Assembly (NCBI GenBank): GCA_021234155.1
Contig: JAJEKV010000325.1
Span: forward strand, 124,001-188,000
Source: Isoetes taiwanensis
Lineage: Eukaryota; Streptophyta; Lycopodiopsida; Isoetales; Isoetaceae
DNA length: 64,000 nt
Direction: 5' to 3'
Shown: piece by piece, positions 23,041 to 34,775 of the stretch
Position numbering within the stretch: the first letter of the stretch is position 1
Layout: each line of letters starts with the position of its first letter
Translations under genes and position numbers: made by a program
The notes under the pieces: generated by a model
What the model was told of the DNA's origin: nothing
What the model saw: only the letters and a program-made list of their open reading frames with translations
Database searches by the model: none

Positions 23041-24440
23041 GAAAGCAAGGAAGATAAGGTGCTCTGCAAATTACCAAAGCAGATAGCTAAGTTGGTAAAG
23101 GAATTCCATGATCTCTTCCCAGATGAGATCAAGCAGCTTTCTCCTTACAGGGGAGTCGAGTACAAGATAGCACTCGAACTAGTTCTGAAAGCCGACAAAG
23201 CAAAGCTCCGTCTGAGGAGGGGCGGCAAGAACCGGCCGAGTTGAAGAAGCAATTGCAGGAGTTGCTTGACCTAGGGTTCATTAAACCTAGTGTCTCACCA
23301 TTTGGGGCACCCATCCTCTTTGTAAAGAAAAAGGATGGCAGCTTGAGAATGTGCATAGATTACAGGCAGCTAAACAAGCACACCATCAAGAATAAGTATG
23401 CACTCTCGAGATCGGACGACCTGATGGATCAGCTCTAAAAGGTTGCGAAGGTTTTCTCAAGATAGGCGAGGTCCGGGTACCATCGCATCGGGATTAAGGA
23501 AGAAGAGCGTCCACGTGAATAAAGATTGAGGACCGGTATGGGCATTACGAGTTCACCATAATGTCGTTTGGCTTGTCAAGCGCCCAAAGAACGTTCATGA
23601 GGCTTATGAGCGACATCTTGAGGGAGTTTTTGGATACTTTTATTATAGTATTCTTTGATGATATCCTAGTGTACAGCAGATCCACTGGGAAGAACACATT
23701 ACAACACCTCGGAAAGTGCTTGAGAAGCCAAGAAGGCACCGGTTATGCGCTAAGTTGTCGAAGTGCCGCCGCGAATGGAGAGGGTAGAGTATCCGGGGCA
23801 CGTGATCTCGCCAGAGGAGATTTCAACGGATCCTGCCAAGATTAAAGCAGTTATACATTGGCCGGCGCCGAAGAACATCCACGAGGTCAGAAGCTTTCTT
23901 GGCCCAGCAGGGTATTATAGGAAGTTCGTGAAGAACTTTGCAAAAATAGCGGCCCGCTAATAATTTTAACGTTGGCGAAAAAAGTAAAGGATTGGGCAGA
24001 TCATCGCGGGAAGAAAGCCAAGCGAGGATTGAGATGTTGAAGGAAGCTTTGACAACGCCCCATCCTAACCCTCGCGGACCAGAAGGACAAACTTGTGGCG
24101 GCATTGGATGCAAGTAAAATTACCACGAGTGCGAGATTGATGCAGGAAGAGCGGGTAGTGGCTTATGACTCTCGAAGATGAACGAGCCAAACGCTTACGG
24201 ACTCATGACCAAGAGTTGCTTGCGGTTGTCCGAGCTTAGCGAGAATTTGGAGGCACTACATTTGGGAAGGAAGTTCCATTTGGACCACGGATCATCGAGC
24301 CTTCAATACATGTTCACGCAACCACATCTCAACTTGGCGGTGAAGGTGGATGGAGTTCCTCGAAGAATACGATTTTGTTATAGTTTATAATGGGGAAGCT
24401 CAATGTGGTAGCAGATGCACTTTCAAGGCATCCTCGACAA
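23041..24440 (+). pseudogene. Chromovirus reverse transcriptase and RNase H
   Basis: Despite frameshifts the Ty3 RT order is clear: a pre-RT [15 protein letters not shown] start (23,140), [20 protein letters not shown] (from 23,270), a [14 protein letters not shown] block, MSFGLSSAQRTFMRLM (23,561), catalytic FFDD (near 23,653-23,664), RVEYPGHVIS (23,775) and RSFLGPAGYYRKFVKNF (23,889). RNase H follows: a tail-like TDAS position at about 24,100, an HDQELLAVV stretch at about 24,205, and the closing NVVADALSRHPRQQ at 24,399. RT-RH copies the element RNA into DNA in the particle. At least six frame changes. Confidence 0.9.
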
Positions 24441-24469
24441 CAAGAGTCCTTTGCAAGCATAATCTCGGC

Positions 24470-25330
24470 GCACCGGCGACGGAAGAAAGATCGAAGAAAC
24501 CTTGCCGACGGTCATGCGGACTTCAAGGAAGTGTGGGCGAGCTTGTGCAAGGAGGCAAAAATGTATAAGAGAGGGAGACCTTCAAGAATTTTAAGAAGGA
24601 AGGTAACCTTTTTGTACCATAAGAATAAGTTGTGTGTGCACGAGTCATGGGGAGTGAGGAAGTTGATTCTCCACGACACCAATAACAGCCCAATAGCCTG
24701 GCCACGCCAGATTTATGAAGACATATTTCAAAGTCTTAGCTTATTATTGGAGGATGAAGAAGCGAATGATAGCTTCGCTACATCAAAGAGTGTCATTTGT
24801 GTCGGGGGCAGAGCGAAGCCGCAACAGCAATTCGGGGCATTGGAACCATTTTATGATTGCCCGAACGCTAAGTGGGAAGTCATCAATATGGACTTCATAA
24901 CAGGACTCGAGGGCGGCAAAGAGGGAAAGATGCCCCGATGGTTGTGGTCGACAAAGCCGTCGAAGATGGCACACTTTGTGCCTGCGGGACCAAACCACGA
25001 CCTTGGATACAGCGGCTCTCTTCACAAAGGAAATCTTCATGCTCCATGGTATGCTTGAGAGAGATCATCTCAAGCGAGACCGAAGTTCATGAGTGCCTTT
25101 TGGCGGGATCTTTTCGCGACGATCCGGACAAAGGCGTCCATGAGCACGACCTATCATCCTCCCAGACGGATGGGCAAAACGAAACGGACTAACGAGAATC
25201 TTGGAAGATATGCTAAGAAACTATGTGCGGAACAAAAGCAGAGTAAGTGGGTGGTTGAGTTCGCTTATAATAGAACCAAGCCGGAATCATCGGATGTAAG
25301 CCTTTCATGATCAACTACGCTACCAATGTC
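24470..25330 (+). pseudogene. Chromovirus integrase core
   Basis: FLYHKNKLCV and VRKLILHDTNNSPIA (24,610-24,690) form the usual segment before the HHCC zinc-binding domain, which itself lies in a shifted frame at 24,715-24,800. KWEVINMDFITGL (24,870-24,905) holds the first Asp of the DDE triad. SKMAHFVP (24,960) follows. The part at 25,140-25,290 matches the T-Y-H-P-Q-T-D-G-Q-T-E-x-x-N-x-x-L-E region with its Glu, and WVVEFAYN. The enzyme inserts the DNA copy. Frameshifted throughout. Confidence 0.88.
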
Positions 25331-25666
25331 TAACTCGGACACTTGGCACAATCCTCGTGTCAAAGGTAGAGGTTTCACGGCAAATGTTTGGTCGACATGC
25401 ACGGCAGCTAGTAGAAGAGGTCCAGGATATCTTCTTGCGGCAAGGAGTCGACAAAAAGAGCGTCGCCGACAAAGCAGGACGGTCGAGAGTTCAGTTAGCG
25501 ACAACATCTGGCTCAAGATCAAAGTGAAGCAGGCAAAGCTCCGCATCGGAAATTGTAAGAAGCTTGCTCCAAGGTGGGCTGGCCCCTTCAGAATAGCCAA
25601 GAGAGTAGGTAACCGGTCCTACAAGTTAGAGCTGCCAAAGACACGAACATTCATAAAGTCTTCCAC

Positions 25667-25966
25667 GTGAGTTTGCTGAAGAAGCATACTCCAAACCCAG
25701 AAGAAGTCTTGGACATGCCAACGTTGTTGGAAATGACAGAAGAGCAGCTAGAGATAGTCCTAGACTTGATCCTTGATAAGGCGATCAAGAAGACAAGGAG
25801 ATCAGAGTTTCTCCAATATTTGGTCAAGTGGAAACACTTGCCGGTGGAAGACGCGACATGGGTACTTAAGAAGGACCTGATAAGGCAGTACCCACAGTTT
25901 ATGGAGCAATGGGACGGCGAGGTCATCTCCGAAGTAATCGGCTCAGGCATGTCGATTTACGTTTAG
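25667..25966 (+). pseudogene. Integrase C-terminus with chromodomain
   Basis: Open to the stop at 25,964; the frame just upstream (25,500-25,665) gives the LAPRWAGPFRI GPY/F-like module of Ty3 integrases. From about residue 25 come EIVLDLILDKAIKK, then EFLQYLVKWKHLPVEDATWV, the aromatic core of a chromodomain (Y, W and the second W). Chromodomains at the integrase end define chromoviruses and steer insertion to chromatin with particular histone marks. This is the best-preserved part of the polyprotein. Confidence 0.88.
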
Positions 25967-25969
25967 ATT

Positions 25970-26916
25970 AATTTCATGTGTAGTAAGATTAATCTACGCA
26001 TGCAGCCTATGCTAGGTATGGGTTGCATGCGTTGTTACCGATGATGGGACCACTACGGTGATCTCTAGGACGTGGTGTAATGTCATTGTAGGCATGACCG
26101 CGGTTTTGCTTGAATTAGTTTGGCAAATGGTGAACATGAGCAATGTTGCACCGTAATGTAAGCATGTCCATAGGGGAAGGACATGCGATTGAAGGTAGAA
26201 GTGAACATGAGGATGAGAGATCATCGGGGATGTTCTCTAGCTTAAACCCTTTAGGCCATCTTTGCCTTTGGGGTATGCATGATCGGGGAGGTCATGCATA
26301 AGGTAGCACCCAATCATGGGCTATGATAGGATCGTCTTAAAGCGACCCTTGCGCTTAAACCCTCACGGGCCATGATCGGAGTGCGTGGTATAGGCATTAT
26401 AGGTATACATCTCCCACGGCCACAATGGAAGAAGCATCCTCTTCCTATGCCGGAGATTAGTCATGCATTCATTTAGTTAATTAGATGGGTGGTTACCTTA
26501 TAACCATAATTTTATTAATAATTAAAATGGTACTAACGTAGTGTCTAACTGTGCTGTGAGCCAATAGAGCCGAGGAGGGGCAAGGAGGTCGAAGCCTCGA
26601 AGACTTGCAACACAAGTTTTGTTGGAATGTGTTGCAAGGAATAAAGACACCTCGAAGGATAATTGTATATGAAATTGCTAAATCTGGATAAACTTAATTG
26701 TTGTATTAAATGAACTAGTAAGTATCTTACTTTAATAAAGTATGAATTGATAAGTTATTGGTATAATGTGATGTCGTATTAATGTTTAAAAATATTACCT
26801 TAGGGTAATACTAATAATTGTGTAAGTATAATAATAAGTTGTATGCATCAAGTTGGTTGCAGGAAAAGAAGGTCCCAAGGTGGGGAGAACCACGATGCTG
26901 CGGACAGCATCATTTC
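25970..26916 (+). other. Chromovirus 3-prime untranslated region
   Basis: No coding capacity. The first half is GC-moderate with repeated words (catgcataaggtagc, ctttaggcc); the second half (26,490-26,850) is AT-rich. It ends in a duplicated AAGGTGGGGAGAA (26,877 and 26,917); only the second copy touches the LTR. Confidence 0.6.
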
Positions 26917-26929
26917 AAGGTGGGGAGAA
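26917..26929 (+). other. Polypurine tract
   Basis: AAGGTGGGGAGAA immediately before the 3-prime LTR, the expected primer for plus-strand DNA synthesis. An identical 13-mer lies 40 bp upstream. Confidence 0.75.
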
Positions 26930-28234
26930 TGTGACGTTCCAGCATAGTATACGGTCCCAGGACGTATACTATACTGCATCGTCACGCGTACACGCCATCC
27001 CGATTGACGTGTACGCCGACGTTTAGCTAAGCAAGTAGCACCCTAGGGGGCAACTTGCAAGTGTGTGCACATTTATTCATGTGTACACTTTAGCGGGGCA
27101 ACTTGCAAGTGTGTGCACATTTATTCATGTGTACACTTTAGCCCACTTAATGAATATAGGCAAGTGGGCTACACCCATTTATCCCACATGCTCAAGGGTT
27201 GATGGAAACCCTAGCCCTAACTTATAGCCTATATAAGGCACCCGAAACCCTAACTTTCCATTTTCGTCCACAGCCTTCTAGAACTCCATTTAAACTTGCT
27301 CCAAGAGCCAATCTCCGGCTCCCGGAAGTGCATGCGAAGCGGCCTAGCTCATCAACTTCCCTTTCGGACTTCATCTTCAAGCGGTTACGCGGCATGGGCG
27401 TTTCCCAGAGGGAGGAGCAAGCGGGGATCGGTATTTGCCAATTCAATAGTCTAATCCGCCTTCGGGGAATAGAGTAAAGTAGGTTTAGCCTATTGAATTG
27501 CCCATAACCACCATCTAGACCTCTAGATATCAAGCCATAATTAAAGAACCTAACCCACGTGATTTAGATTAAATCTTATTCTTTAGTTCTTCTATGATAT
27601 GTATGTGATGATGATCTCTGTGGAATCGTTGTATTGGGAAGGGGGATAGAGGCCTTAAAAGCTTAGTAGTCGATGCTCCTAGCTAGTCCTCTTAATGCAC
27701 TATTAAATTCGGCCTGTGTACAAGAACCACACCTGGTTGTGGGTGGAGGGGCCAGACTGGCTTACAAGGAGGTTCATGTCCTGACCATGGAATAAAATAA
27801 CGGCTAAGGTTAGCCAAATGGCTATTTTGTAGCAGTTTTGCCAAGAAAAAAAACGGCTAAAGTAAATGGAAAAAATGCCCAAAAAAAAGAAAATTTTAGC
27901 CCAATTTTTTTGCCGCCCAAGTGAGTTTTTAGGTTGAATAGCCAAACCTTTACCTCCAGACATATCCATTGGGACATCGATTAAAACCTAAGATATAGTG
28001 GGCTTGAAAAAATGGATAGATTAGCCCGAAATTCAACACCAATGTATGTACTAACTTTAAGAAATTTCAACTAGGGTTTATTATTTTTTTTTTCCACTTT
28101 CTTTCTTGTTCCAAGTACAAAGTTGAAGCATTAGAGGAAAAGGAACAAGGTAGTCCTTTTTTTTTAGGTTTTTGAACATGTTCATGTATGTTTGTATCTT
28201 GATTTATGTATTTACAATAAATTCAATGTCTTTG

Positions 28235-28354
28235 TTTTAATACAACAATCAACACATAACTACCATTAACATTAATTAATTTAAACCATTGCATCTAACA
28301 TTTTTAAATTACAATCCCCCTGAAACCCCCTTTGGTTTGGGTGCATATTCACAC
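28235..28354. repeat. Perfect inverted repeat, left arm (120 bp)
   Basis: Begins TTTTAATACAACAATCAACA and ends GGGTGCATATTCACAC. Its reverse complement is found without a mismatch at 28,589-28,708. The 234-bp loop between the arms holds further weak inverted similarity next to the arms (GGGTTAC words). Confidence 0.92.
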
Positions 28355-28588
28355 GGGGGGTTACTCGGGCATCGAGTTTGTCGGATGGGCATATTTGCCC
28401 TTTATTCCTTGATCCCCGACCATACATAGCGATCCTCGTTTATGGGGTATGCCTCGTGCATTTTTTTGTACCGCTATATATTGAGGTTTATAAAATACTA
28501 TAAGATTTGAGGGAATGTACTTAATGGTGTTAATATTGTACATGTATTATAAGTTCTTAGGGGCTCTCGCCCCACGTAACCCGCTTGC

Positions 28589-28708
28589 GTGTGAATATGC
28601 ACCCAAACCAAAGGGGGTTTCAGGGGGATTGTAATTTAAAAATGTTAGATGCAATGGTTTAAATTAATTAATGTTAATGGTAGTTATGTGTTGATTGTTG
28701 TATTAAAA
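28589..28708. repeat. Perfect inverted repeat, right arm (120 bp)
   Basis: Exact reverse complement of 28,235-28,354. Together they form a 474-bp foldback unit inside the hAT element. I see no clear target-site duplication around it. Confidence 0.92.
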
Positions 28709-28799
28709 AACTTTTTGGGCCCTTGGGCCCCTTAGGGAAACGAAAAGAGATGGCAACATATCTTGTGTAGAAAAAAAATATTGGTGACATTAAACATAA

Positions 28800-29200
28800 G
28801 AAAAGTTCAACGGAACAAACATAAGAAAAGTGCAATGGAACAAACACATAATGGATAGCAACTTTAGAATATGGGGCTTCTTCCAAAGCCATAGTGCCTA
28901 TATCTTTTAAAACTATACCACCACTGTATGTTTGACAAATAAGGATGAGATACCATAGGACCATAGGAATCGATATTGCAACCACCATAGATTGCAACCC
29001 ATCAGTAGATGGTGATGCTTCAAATTTGATGTTTAAAGATCATCCTTCCAAACTTCAACCCAATGCAACCTTCCAAAATAGCAGTGCTTAAATCTTGCCA
29101 AACCATACCCGCTATATCTTCATCAAATAAGGATGAGATACTACACAAATTGATATTGCAACCACCATGTATGGTGAAGCTTTAAATACGAAACAATGTT
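28800..29200. repeat. Diverged tandem duplication inside the hAT element, 188-bp period
   Basis: AAATAAGGATGAGATAC at 28,937 returns at 29,125. The surrounding words (ccaaa-c-tatac-cc, atattgcaaccaccat, atggtga-gct) repeat with the same offset. Confidence 0.6.
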
Positions 29201-29384
29201 TGTGTTTAGGAACAACAAAATTACCTGTAACATAAAAGCAATTTGGCAACAAAATGTGTTATGTAGAATGTCTTGTAAGTTCTAACACTAATGTGCAGAA
29301 AGTGCATAACTGTTGAAGTGTATGGCACCAAAACTCAAAATTATAAGCATAGAGCATGAATATAAATGATAAACGTAATGATGA

Positions 29385-29526
29385 CACCTGCACTTTTTTT
29401 CTAGCACTGCAAAATGTTTTTGCATTTCATCTTGAAAATCATAAACCTGATGACGAAGTGCACATGATGATGAAGTGCACCTGCATTTTTTTTCTAGCAT
29501 TGCAAATGCTTTTGCATTTCATCTTG
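29385..29526. repeat. Tandem duplication inside the hAT element, 93-bp period
   Basis: CACCTGCACTTTTTTTCTAG followed by gca-tgcaaa and TTTTGCATTTCATCTTG occurs at 29,385 and at 29,478 with few changes. Confidence 0.75.
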
Positions 29527-31895
29527 GTAAAATATAGCCTGTCTTTGCACTTAATGATCATCCAAGGGCATGCACTATCAGGATTGCACATGAACTGATA
29601 TTGAACTGATAACGAAAGAGTTAAAACCTTGCTTGACATGCGCAATGCGAATGGCTGAGCAGCAGTTGAAATCTGCTTGTGAAGCTATGCAACTAAAGCA
29701 AAGAACATGATCTACGTACATAACAGGCAACAAAAGGGTAACTCATACCATTCTCATTCACGCAAGTTATTGCTCCAGTTCCAGTTGTAGCCTCTTTATT
29801 CCTTCTATGAATTATATTAATCTGCCAAAGCTAGTATAGCACCAAGGTATCCCAGCTCTAACATGCAGATTCATGGAACTTCCGTGCATGCACCTCTACT
29901 GCAATGCTCTTAGTAGTGCAATGATTTCCGCAAGATAGCCACAAGCGCAATGGCAAACTGAGGAAACAATGGATCAATGGCAGCATGAGCATACCTAATT
30001 ATGAGCTTGGCTTAACTGATTTTGAAGCCTCATGCAAAATTTGGGAACCCACTGCCCCGCCAGCATTACTAACTAACATTAGCATCACTGCTTCCAAACA
30101 AAATAACCCTTTAAAATGGCAAACGGTCAACAAAGAAACCCTGCGGATTGGAACAGAGAGCGAACAACTGGAAAAGGATGAAGAAAGATAGCGAGCTTCT
30201 TATGTTCGATTTGCTTCACCGCCACAATTAGCCGTAAACAAAAACCCCAAGCGTAAAAACACATGGCGAAACCTCCGGACAGAAACCTCGGACCAACAAG
30301 CGGGGCGAGAAACATATTGGCATCTCTAGATCTTTGATTGCAATTCGCCAACCACACGTAGCATATCCATCGTGCACCTTGGTGACAAATGGGTGCAGCC
30401 AAAACGGCACCCATACATAAATATCTCGAGGAAAAGCAGATGGTCGCAGGGGAAAGCGAAGTGACAAGAAAAAAAAGAAGCCGATTTTGGATGAGATAAA
30501 CGGATTGTTTACGCCTCGGACGTTTGTCCATTCAATCGCTACATACCAGATTCGCGGATAAAGAAATATGGGCGAATCAAGATCCAACCCCCGATATGAA
30601 AAACCCCGATATGATGGGCTCCCCAAATCTTATAAATCTCAAGCTTATCATCCCATGGCCTCGCCCGAAATGCTCCTTGGATTCTCGCCGAGATGTGCTT
30701 CTTTCCTTCACAAAGCAGCTCATGAAAGAAAACCCTAGAGTATAAGGACTCGTTTGTTTTGCATGCATATTTAAAAAAAGAAAAATAAGGGCAAAAATAA
30801 TATGGGACAAAAGATAGTGGGTTAAACCATAGAGAATGTGATATCAAAATATGTGAATACGGTGCACTCTAGATAATGCGCATTAGTACATCGATTTGAA
30901 TACGCTACAAAATCATAGCAAAACCATATTGAAAAAATTATAAAAATACAAAAAGAAACCCCCGTTATAATGCTAGATATTCTTTAAATTACTATAGCGT
31001 GATGGCTAATATTTTCCTTTCCATTTTGTGAAAGTTTAGCCAAAAACAAGAAACTATGATGGAGAAAAATCATTTAGTTTAGCCAAGTGTTAGAAACTTC
31101 TAGCCCCAATTTGAAGATAGTTTAGCTAAACCTATTTTGGCTACATTGAAATATAGGAGTAGTAATTTATTCCATGGTCCTGACTCATGATCACGTCCCT
31201 CTGGTAGTAAAGCCTATCGGGGACTATAGACCTAATGCTCTGCCACTGCGTGCGGGCTCTTGGGGTGGTGTACACCTTCCATGGAGTTCAGTCGAGTACG
31301 GGCAGTGGCCCTCTAGTCACCTTGAGTCAACATGCCAACCTCTGGTGGGAGTAATCCCGGCCTGCCCCATGGCGGGGAGATGCAACCCGGGAGTAGTCCC
31401 TCGGCTCTTACGATCCGCTGGCTCTGATCGAGGTCCCAAGACCATTCAACCTACTCGCAAAGTGTGCACGAGGGGGCGGAGATGGAGTGGACTACCCTAA
31501 GCCATGTTCTTATGCCAGCCAAGTCCATTTGCCATGAATTACATGCGCAATGACTTACGGAGGCCCAAGCCGTGATCATCCCCTTGAGTGGGAGCCTTGG
31601 GTAGGATCTCCATATGTGATGTGTTGATCTTTGTCTATCACGAGATATGTGGTGAACCATCCTTCGTGATGGTCATGTGATGTTGATGTATTGTATACTT
31701 ACATGCATGTTACGCTTCCGCAGCTAGGTAGACCCTGAGGGAGACAGGGTAAAATGACCCCTTCATTCTTCCCACTGGAACTCATCAAGGTTGCAGTGAC
31801 ACGTGGAGGGCCTTGTATCAGCATGGAGCTGGTATAGGGGATGAACTCCTGTTTGTATACGGTGAGTGCACCGTATATGAGTAGGGGACGTCACA

Positions 31896-33500
31896 CCTAG
31901 ATCCTACAACTTAGAGCTAATCAAAAGAAGGAAAAACATTTCAATAAATGAAATATTAGAAAGCATGCATTCTCTGGAATGTGATTTTCCTGTTGCAGCT
32001 TCATTTACAGTTGGGAACAGTAAGGGCGCTAAAAAAACTAGAAAGGATCCCAAAAAAGGCTCAAGAAGTAAAGAGAGATATTCTTGGATTGCATGCCAAA
32101 AATAACGTGTTGTTTGAATTGGATAAGATTTTAAGTTTCATGGTTGTTTAGGCAGAGGTGAATGGGCAACTCGAAATTTGCTTGAAGCTGGATGAGATGG
32201 AGATGTCACACATAACAAAGTACGAGAGGGTATCCATAACTCTGATGAACAGAGCATTCACAAGCAATTATGATGAGGAAAGGAACAAGAAGAAGAAAAT
32301 TAGGAATCCAGATTGGTTTTCTGTGCAATCAGAAGACCATACTTGGTGGTTGGGCATGTTCCAGGTTCAGAAAGAGAACTAAAACATTTTGAAATGGGTT
32401 TTTGACCAGACAGACATCCCAAGGCTGTATGTATGGCAATGGTGAGAAATTAAGTATTGCAAGCCATGGTTCCTTTATTGTTAATTTCCATTTGGCATGT
32501 GACCTGAAGACAGAAAAGGCTATGTATAACATAAGTTCTTCAGGTGCCAAGACCACAAGGAATTGTATTTATTGCTGCTACACATTGAAGGAGAAGAAGA
32601 AGAAAGGGTCCAAGAGCACTCTTGAATGTGATCAGAACATGCCTCCTGATCGTCACTTGAAAGATGACACATTTGATCCAATACTCCCAATATCACTAGA
32701 AAGAGTGCACATTTGCACTCTTCATGCACTTGTCAGGATTGTGGAGAAGATGATACAACACTCGGAGTGTTTTGTATGGAACATCCGAAGGGAGAAGGAG
32801 AGGAAAGAAGGCATTTAGTGGGTTGAAAAGGTATTGTCCGAGACAGGCTTGCATGGTGGATGTGTCAAACTGGAACAAGACCACAAGAAGTTGGGTAATG
32901 GAAATGCTGCCTCAGTCCCAGCCAAAATATCTATTGGTGGAGTTAGAGCTAGGCATTTCTTGAGCAGGCCTGAGAATGCTAAGGGTGGTGTTTATGAATT
33001 TGGTCTGAAATTAGTGGAGGTTGAAAGGGATAGAACAGATGGCATGAATGGTACTGTGAGAAAAGTGGCTGCATGGAATGCCTTGTCAAATATGAACACC
33101 CTTTTACAAAAGACATATTTAACTGAGGCTGAAATAGCCAAGTTTAGGGTGGTGGTCAGGGAATTTACACATGCATACATTCAGTCTTGGGATGAGACAG
33201 ATGTCACTCATTACATCCACATCATATATGCTCATGGGCCTTGGTTTGCTTAGAAGTATGGAAGCTTATCAATTTGGAATACGCAAGGTATGAAGAAGTC
33301 CCATAAACAGGCCAAGGTTGCATATAACCGGAAGGCTCAGCATGGAGGGTCACATTCTTTGTCAAATCCACTCATACAAATGGCACAATGGTTCTACAGG
33401 AGTAATTTCTCGTCATGAAGAGAATGTGGAGAGACAGACTGCTCCACAGTTGCATAAGGCATTGGCTGAGGCATCAAAGAAAAGAAAAGGAGAGGCTTGA
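31896..33500 (+). pseudogene. 3-prime part of the broken plant gene split by the chromovirus
   Basis: Directly after the second CCTAG the frame carries on from 8,894 in phase. Readable blocks are 31,901-32,103, then a TAG at about 32,148 in the same frame, 32,158-32,382 (with NPDWFSVQSEDHTWWLGMF), 32,480-32,818 in shifting frames (a C-I-Y-C-C pair, PPDRHLKDDTFDPI, VHICTLHALVRIVEKMI), 32,834-33,253 (IGGVRARHFLSRP, then DVTHYIHIIYAHGPWFA) and a last block to about 33,500. The C-x2-C-type pair, the acidic residues and the T-H-Y-I-H-x4-H-G pattern would suit a metal-dependent nuclease or transposase, but I cannot name the family, so the function is unknown. Several stops and frameshifts show that it was decaying. 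Introns cannot be excluded for some of the breaks. Confidence 0.6.
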
Positions 33501-34454
33501 AAAAGTTTTGCTACTAACCAAGGCTTATTAGCATGGAGGCAGAAGAGGCAGAGAATTGGTAGTAGATATTGCTCTTGAAGTTTGGTGAAGACAACTTGTG
33601 AGACATGTGTCAAAAGAAGAATTGTAGATCATGTGCATATTTCATTTAAAAAGCAAGCTTATTTTGGTACAGATGCTGATATCAAATAACTGATAACAGA
33701 AGATCCATAACCTGAACTAATATTAACATGAACTGAAAATATAATAACCTGAACTGATATTAATATTAACTGATATTAACATGAAATGAGTACATAACTG
33801 AACATGTATAATATCCAACTAAAAAAGATTTGCACATTGATTTTAAAAAATGGTAACTGATATAAACATAATCTGATAACATAACAAGTTTGAACATGAA
33901 TAATTATAATAGCCATCAACCAAAAAAGGGAATTGCAGTCGATATTAGCCAAGATTTTTTTTGGCATAAAAGGTTTGCTCTTTATAACTGCTCTGGACAG
34001 AACTCGCAGGCGTAGGAAGGGCTGAGGACTTCATACATGCACCAAGAATCCCCGTGCCTCACAAAGGTTACTTCCACATGCATCATTTGACGCAGTGGTG
34101 CTGCCTCAGCCCAAGCTAGAATCTGATCATCTATTTTTATGCCATCTCCAGGTACGCCATCATGACCCTTTGGGATATGGTCTGGTGGTATCTCTTGATA
34201 TCCAAGGGTGCAACTGCCTCACACTCAACAATGGCATCAGATTCCTGATTACTGATACCTCTCCCTTGGAAGAATCGACAAAGCAGAAGATCCGACAGAG
34301 CAACAATCCACAGTTGCATACAAGGGTCGGAAGAATGAACCCTAAACCCTAAGACAGACTTTTTCTGCCAGCATATATTCCACATGATCAACTAAAAAAA
34401 AGCACATCATATATAAGCAATTCCATATGAGTTGCAATTGGTTTGGATCCACGC

Positions 34455-34489
34455 GGAATAGAATATAATAGAATAGAATAGAATAGAAT
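34455..34489. repeat. GAATA microsatellite
   Basis: About six or seven GAATA units, one imperfect. GGATCCACG precedes the array at 34,446 and its inverse CGTGGATCC follows near 34,543, so the array may sit in the loop of a small foldback repeat. Confidence 0.75.
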
Positions 34490-34569
34490 GGTTTTTTTAA
34501 TGTCCACGGAGACCAATAGGTCAGAAAGAAATCCCTTCTCCACGTGGATCCATTCCTTTTGTCAAAAAA

Positions 34570-34775
34570 CTGGTTCAACCAACATCCTTTTGTTGATTGA
34601 TGTTAAAACTGGTTCAACCAACATCCTTTTGTTGATTGATGTTAAAAAGTTTCATTGAATCTACGTTCATTCATGTTACAAGTTTTCATTCAATCTACCA
34701 TTGTATACGTTCGTGTCATTCATGTTACAAGTTTTCGTTGAATCTACCATTGTATACGTTCATTCACGTTAATTT
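34570..34775. repeat. Minisatellites (39-bp tandem pair, then a TTCATTGAATCTAC unit)
   Basis: CTGGTTCAACCAACATCC... repeats at 34,570 and 34,609 (39-bp period, identical). It is followed by about three copies of a unit containing ACAAGTTTTCATTCAATC and a TACGTTC-type word. Confidence 0.85.

Larger units (their letters stand above)
27786..31176. mobile_element. Non-autonomous hAT-like DNA transposon (3.39 kb)
   Basis: It is flanked by the 8-bp direct repeat GTCCTGAC (27,778-27,785 and 31,177-31,184), while the other LTR has a single copy. The termini are inverted: CATGGAATAAA at the left and TTTATTCCATG at the right. Both subterminal regions are dense in GGCTAA, TAGCCAAA and TTTAGC words in both orientations. 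An 8-bp TSD, short TIR and subterminal transposase-binding repeats are typical of the hAT superfamily. No transposase is readable, so it depends on another copy. It carries internal duplications, a perfect inverted repeat, and a GC-richer segment at 30,190-30,740 that looks like captured host sequence. Confidence 0.85.
8895..31895 (+). mobile_element. Ty3 (gypsy) chromovirus with nested LINE and hAT insertions
   Basis: This is a complete LTR retrotransposon. It begins TGTGACG and ends CGTCACA and is flanked on both sides by the 5-bp direct repeat CCTAG (8890-8894 and 31,896-31,900). In order it holds a 1,544-bp 5-prime LTR, a primer-binding site like the 3-prime end of initiator tRNA-Met, a leader with hairpin modules, extra reading frames, gag, protease, reverse transcriptase-RNase H, integrase, a chromodomain, a polypurine tract and the 3-prime LTR. 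The RT-RH-IN-chromodomain order places it among the Ty3 chromoviruses. Removing the LINE (with one TSD copy) and the hAT element leaves about 13 kb. Frameshifts and stops in all polyprotein parts mean it is not autonomous as read. Confidence 0.92.
26930..31895 (+). repeat. 3-prime LTR, interrupted by a hAT-like element
   Basis: LTR sequence covers 26,930-27,785 and 31,177-31,895 and matches 8,895-10,438. Unlike the 5-prime copy it has a tandem 48-bp duplication (27,047-27,094 and 27,095-27,142, starting GGGGCAACTTGCAAG). The uninterrupted 5-prime LTR shows the empty site of the hAT insertion. Confidence 0.9.
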
